In this document: one piece after another, positions 63,945 through 64,000 of the stretch
Position numbering within the stretch: the stretch's first letter is position 1
Layout of the letters: each line of letters opens with the position of its first letter
Source of the DNA: Jeotgalicoccus aerolatus
GTDB taxonomy: Bacteria > Bacillota > Bacilli > Staphylococcales > Salinicoccaceae
DNA length: 64,000 nucleotides
Direction of reading: 5' to 3'
Assembly (NCBI RefSeq): GCF_014635205.1
Contig: NZ_BMCN01000002.1
Coordinates: 370,569 to 434,568 of the forward strand
Program-made: the position numbers and the translations under genes
The notes under the pieces: model-generated
Databases searched by the model: none
Told to the model about the DNA's origin: nothing
What the model saw: the letters and a program-made list of their open reading frames with translations, nothing else

Positions 63945-64000
<56 letters not shown>

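Overview
The window is a stretch of chromosome from a low-to-mid GC Gram-positive coccus, most likely a non-staphylococcal member of the Staphylococcaceae such as Jeotgalicoccus or a relative (inference). The reasons are a FemX-type peptidoglycan interpeptide transferase; the gene order adk-infA-rpmJ-rpsM-rpsK-rpoA-rplQ-ecfA1-ecfA2-ecfT-truA-rplM-rpsI; strong AGGAGG ribosome binding sites; Firmicutes-type lipoboxes; and S-box, PerR-like and Zur-like regulatory sites. No sporulation genes are visible, although a KbaA homologue is present. I saw no phage, insertion sequence, CRISPR array or tRNA gene.

Layout. 1-8.9 kb: the start of serA (cut by the window edge) with its partner aminotransferase, a NadR-type NAD salvage enzyme, femX, small membrane proteins in an operon with an MFS pump, and a YczE-like protein next to a purine permease. 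9-23 kb: the full S10-spc-alpha ribosomal protein operon (rpsJ to rplQ) with secY, adk, infA and rpoA. 23.2-27.4 kb: the ECF vitamin transporter energising module, truA, and rplM-rpsI behind a strong promoter and a candidate L13 leader. 27.5-39.3 kb: metabolic and transport genes (VOC protein, HAD phosphatase, SDR, repeat-containing lipoprotein, two nucleobase permeases, PucR regulator, AEC carrier, DCC protein, RidA, CorA). 39.4-41.6 kb: a zinc locus with a Zur-like operator, a ZinT lipoprotein and an AdcA-type zinc-binding lipoprotein broken by a one-base frameshift. 41.6-49.8 kb: membrane proteins, a flavin monooxygenase-like protein, an MFS exporter, a SAM riboswitch in front of a MetE-like methyltransferase, RNase HI and a HAD phosphatase. 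49.8-54.7 kb: PerR-boxed dps, then mntR and a four-gene manganese-type ABC transporter read leftward. 54.7-63.5 kb: an SDR, pyrimidine nucleoside phosphorylase, a UDP-sugar pyrophosphorylase-like protein, a hemolysin III family protein, proC, a YtcJ-like amidohydrolase, SalA/Mrp and KbaA. 63.5-64 kb: three tandem rRNA promoters and the first bases of a 16S rRNA gene.

How the parts fit. Growth-rate-linked translation genes form the core (ribosomal operons and an rrn operon). Around it lie metal homeostasis (Zn: zinT/adcA; Mn: mntR and the ABC transporter; Fe/oxidative stress: dps) and nucleobase or nucleoside scavenging (PbuG-like, NCS2, PucR-NCS1, Pdp). The most unusual points are the frameshifted adcA, the HYHTGD domain shared by the two neighbouring zinc proteins, and several uncharacterised RNA hairpins in leaders. 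I did not find a clearly new multi-gene system.
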